Origin: Lysinibacillus agricola
GTDB taxonomy: Bacteria > Bacillota > Bacilli > Bacillales_A > Planococcaceae
Reading direction: 5' to 3'
Length of the DNA stretch: 64,000 nt
Assembly: GCF_016638705.1 (NCBI RefSeq)
Contig: NZ_CP067341.1
Span: forward strand, 3,909,501 to 3,973,500
A program made the position numbers and the translations under genes. Positions 63,470 to 64,000 of this stretch are shown here, in pieces. Within the stretch, counting starts at the first letter, position 1, and every line of letters starts with the position of its first letter. The notes under the pieces are model-generated. The model had not been told where the DNA came from. It worked only from the letters and a program-made list of their open reading frames with translations, and did no database searches.

Positions 63470-64000
63470 TTAATATCCTCCTAATTGCGCTTTCAGTTGC
63501 GCAATCATTGAATTTGTATTTGGGTATTCACCAAGCCAGTGCTCAAAAGCAATAGCCCCTTGATGAACGAACATTCCAAGACCCGTAACGACGGTTGCTC
63601 CTTTTTCCTCAGCCGCTTTTAAAAAAGGCGTCATTAATGGATTATACACAATATCGGCCACAATTGCGCCTTTTGCAAGTCGTTCTAGTGAAAATGGCAT
63701 TGAAAAATTGCCCGTAGCAAGTCCAGCCGATGTCATTTGCACTAAAATGCCGAAATCAGCTAATGTTTCCTCAGCCTCTGCTAAAGAAATAGCATGACCT
63801 ATACCCATTTCATCGACAATTGCTTGGGCATTTGCCACTGTGCGATTGGCAATGGTTAAATTCGTGTAACCTTGCTGTTGCATAGCAAAGGCAATACCGC
63901 GAGCAGCACCGCCTGCACCAATAAGAAGGACTGGCTTATCCTTATGAGACTTACCAACCGCTTCTTCTAGCGAGCGCACAAAACCAATACCGTCTGTATT
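63470..64000 (-). CDS. aroE: Shikimate dehydrogenase, N terminus outside window
   Basis: AroE reduces 3-dehydroshikimate with NADPH in aromatic amino-acid synthesis. Seen: 176 residues of the C-terminal part: NTDGIGFVRSL at the window edge, the NADP-binding GAGGAARGIAFAMQQQG, NRTVANAQAI, VADIVYNPLMTPFLK and GLGMFVHQGAIAFEHW. The frame is open to position 64000. First visible gene of the aroE-yqeI-nadD-yqeK-rsfS-yqeM operon. Confidence 0.96.
   Translation of the reverse strand, partial: NTDGIGFVRSLEEAVGKSHKDKPVLLIGAGGAARGIAFAMQQQGYTNLTIANRTVANAQAIVDEMGIGHAISLAEAEETLADFGILVQMTSAGLATGNFSMPFSLERLAKGAIVADIVYNPLMTPFLKAAEEKGATVVTGLGMFVHQGAIAFEHWLGEYPNTNSMIAQLKAQLGGY

Overview
The window (about 37% GC by eye) comes from a low-GC, endospore-forming member of the Bacillales, most likely Lysinibacillus or a close relative. 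The evidence is a Bacillus-type chromosomal backbone: aroE-yqeI-nadD-yqeK-rsfS-yqeM, comEA-comEB-comEC, yqzM, holA, rpsT, gpr, spoIIP, lepA and hemW-hrcA-grpE-dnaK-dnaJ. It carries spore genes (gpr, spoIIP, a spoIIIAH-like gene), a perfect CIRCE operator, and intergenic regions filled with several families of small repeats. Genus assignment is inference; no 16S gene is present.

Layout. (1) 1-5922: the HrcA-controlled heat-shock operon and hemW, all on the minus strand. (2) 6114-20971: rpoN (sigma-54), then a minus-strand histidine-utilisation cluster (hutU, YjiH-type membrane protein, hutI, two M20 peptidases, a DUF3100 membrane protein, a YuiF-type permease, hutH). A divergent sigma-54 enhancer-binding protein and a good -24/-12 promoter lie at its head, so the sigma factor, activator, promoter and target genes sit together. 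hutG is not visible. (3) 20995-47000: an accessory region with a chromate transporter, NrnB-like nuclease, PLP decarboxylase overlapping a chemoreceptor, a TetR/NmrA-like pair with matching operators, a formate/nitrite-type channel, several acetyltransferases, a cation efflux protein, an IS30-family element, a YdcF protein, a stray SpoIIIAH paralogue, an esterase and a polysaccharide deacetylase. It is littered with pseudogenes: deacetylase, cysteine-synthase fragment, cupin, integrase. (4) 47272-64000: lepA, an OatA-like acyltransferase, spoIIP, gpr, rpsT, holA, yqzM, comECBA, a debris-filled gap where comER would be expected, then yqeM to aroE.

In Bacillus, lepA and hemW are adjacent. Here they are about 41 kb apart. 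The 3' end of lepA has a 23-bp exact copy 750 bp away beside an integrase remnant, so lepA looks like a used attachment site at one edge of the inserted block.

Three repeat families are interleaved: (M) MITEs with GGCTCATCACCA-type inverted ends and near-perfect 8-bp target duplications, resembling ISL3-type ends; (P) about 200-240 bp elements with a palindrome at each end, resembling IS200/IS605-type relics; (R) a 35-bp unit related to GCTGTCGCTTCACTTTCGC that inserts into the others and amplifies in tandem. Three long genes (lepA, the OatA-like gene and the IS30 transposase) are each broken by one extra base in a homopolymer, which could be real, phase-variable or a sequencing artefact.
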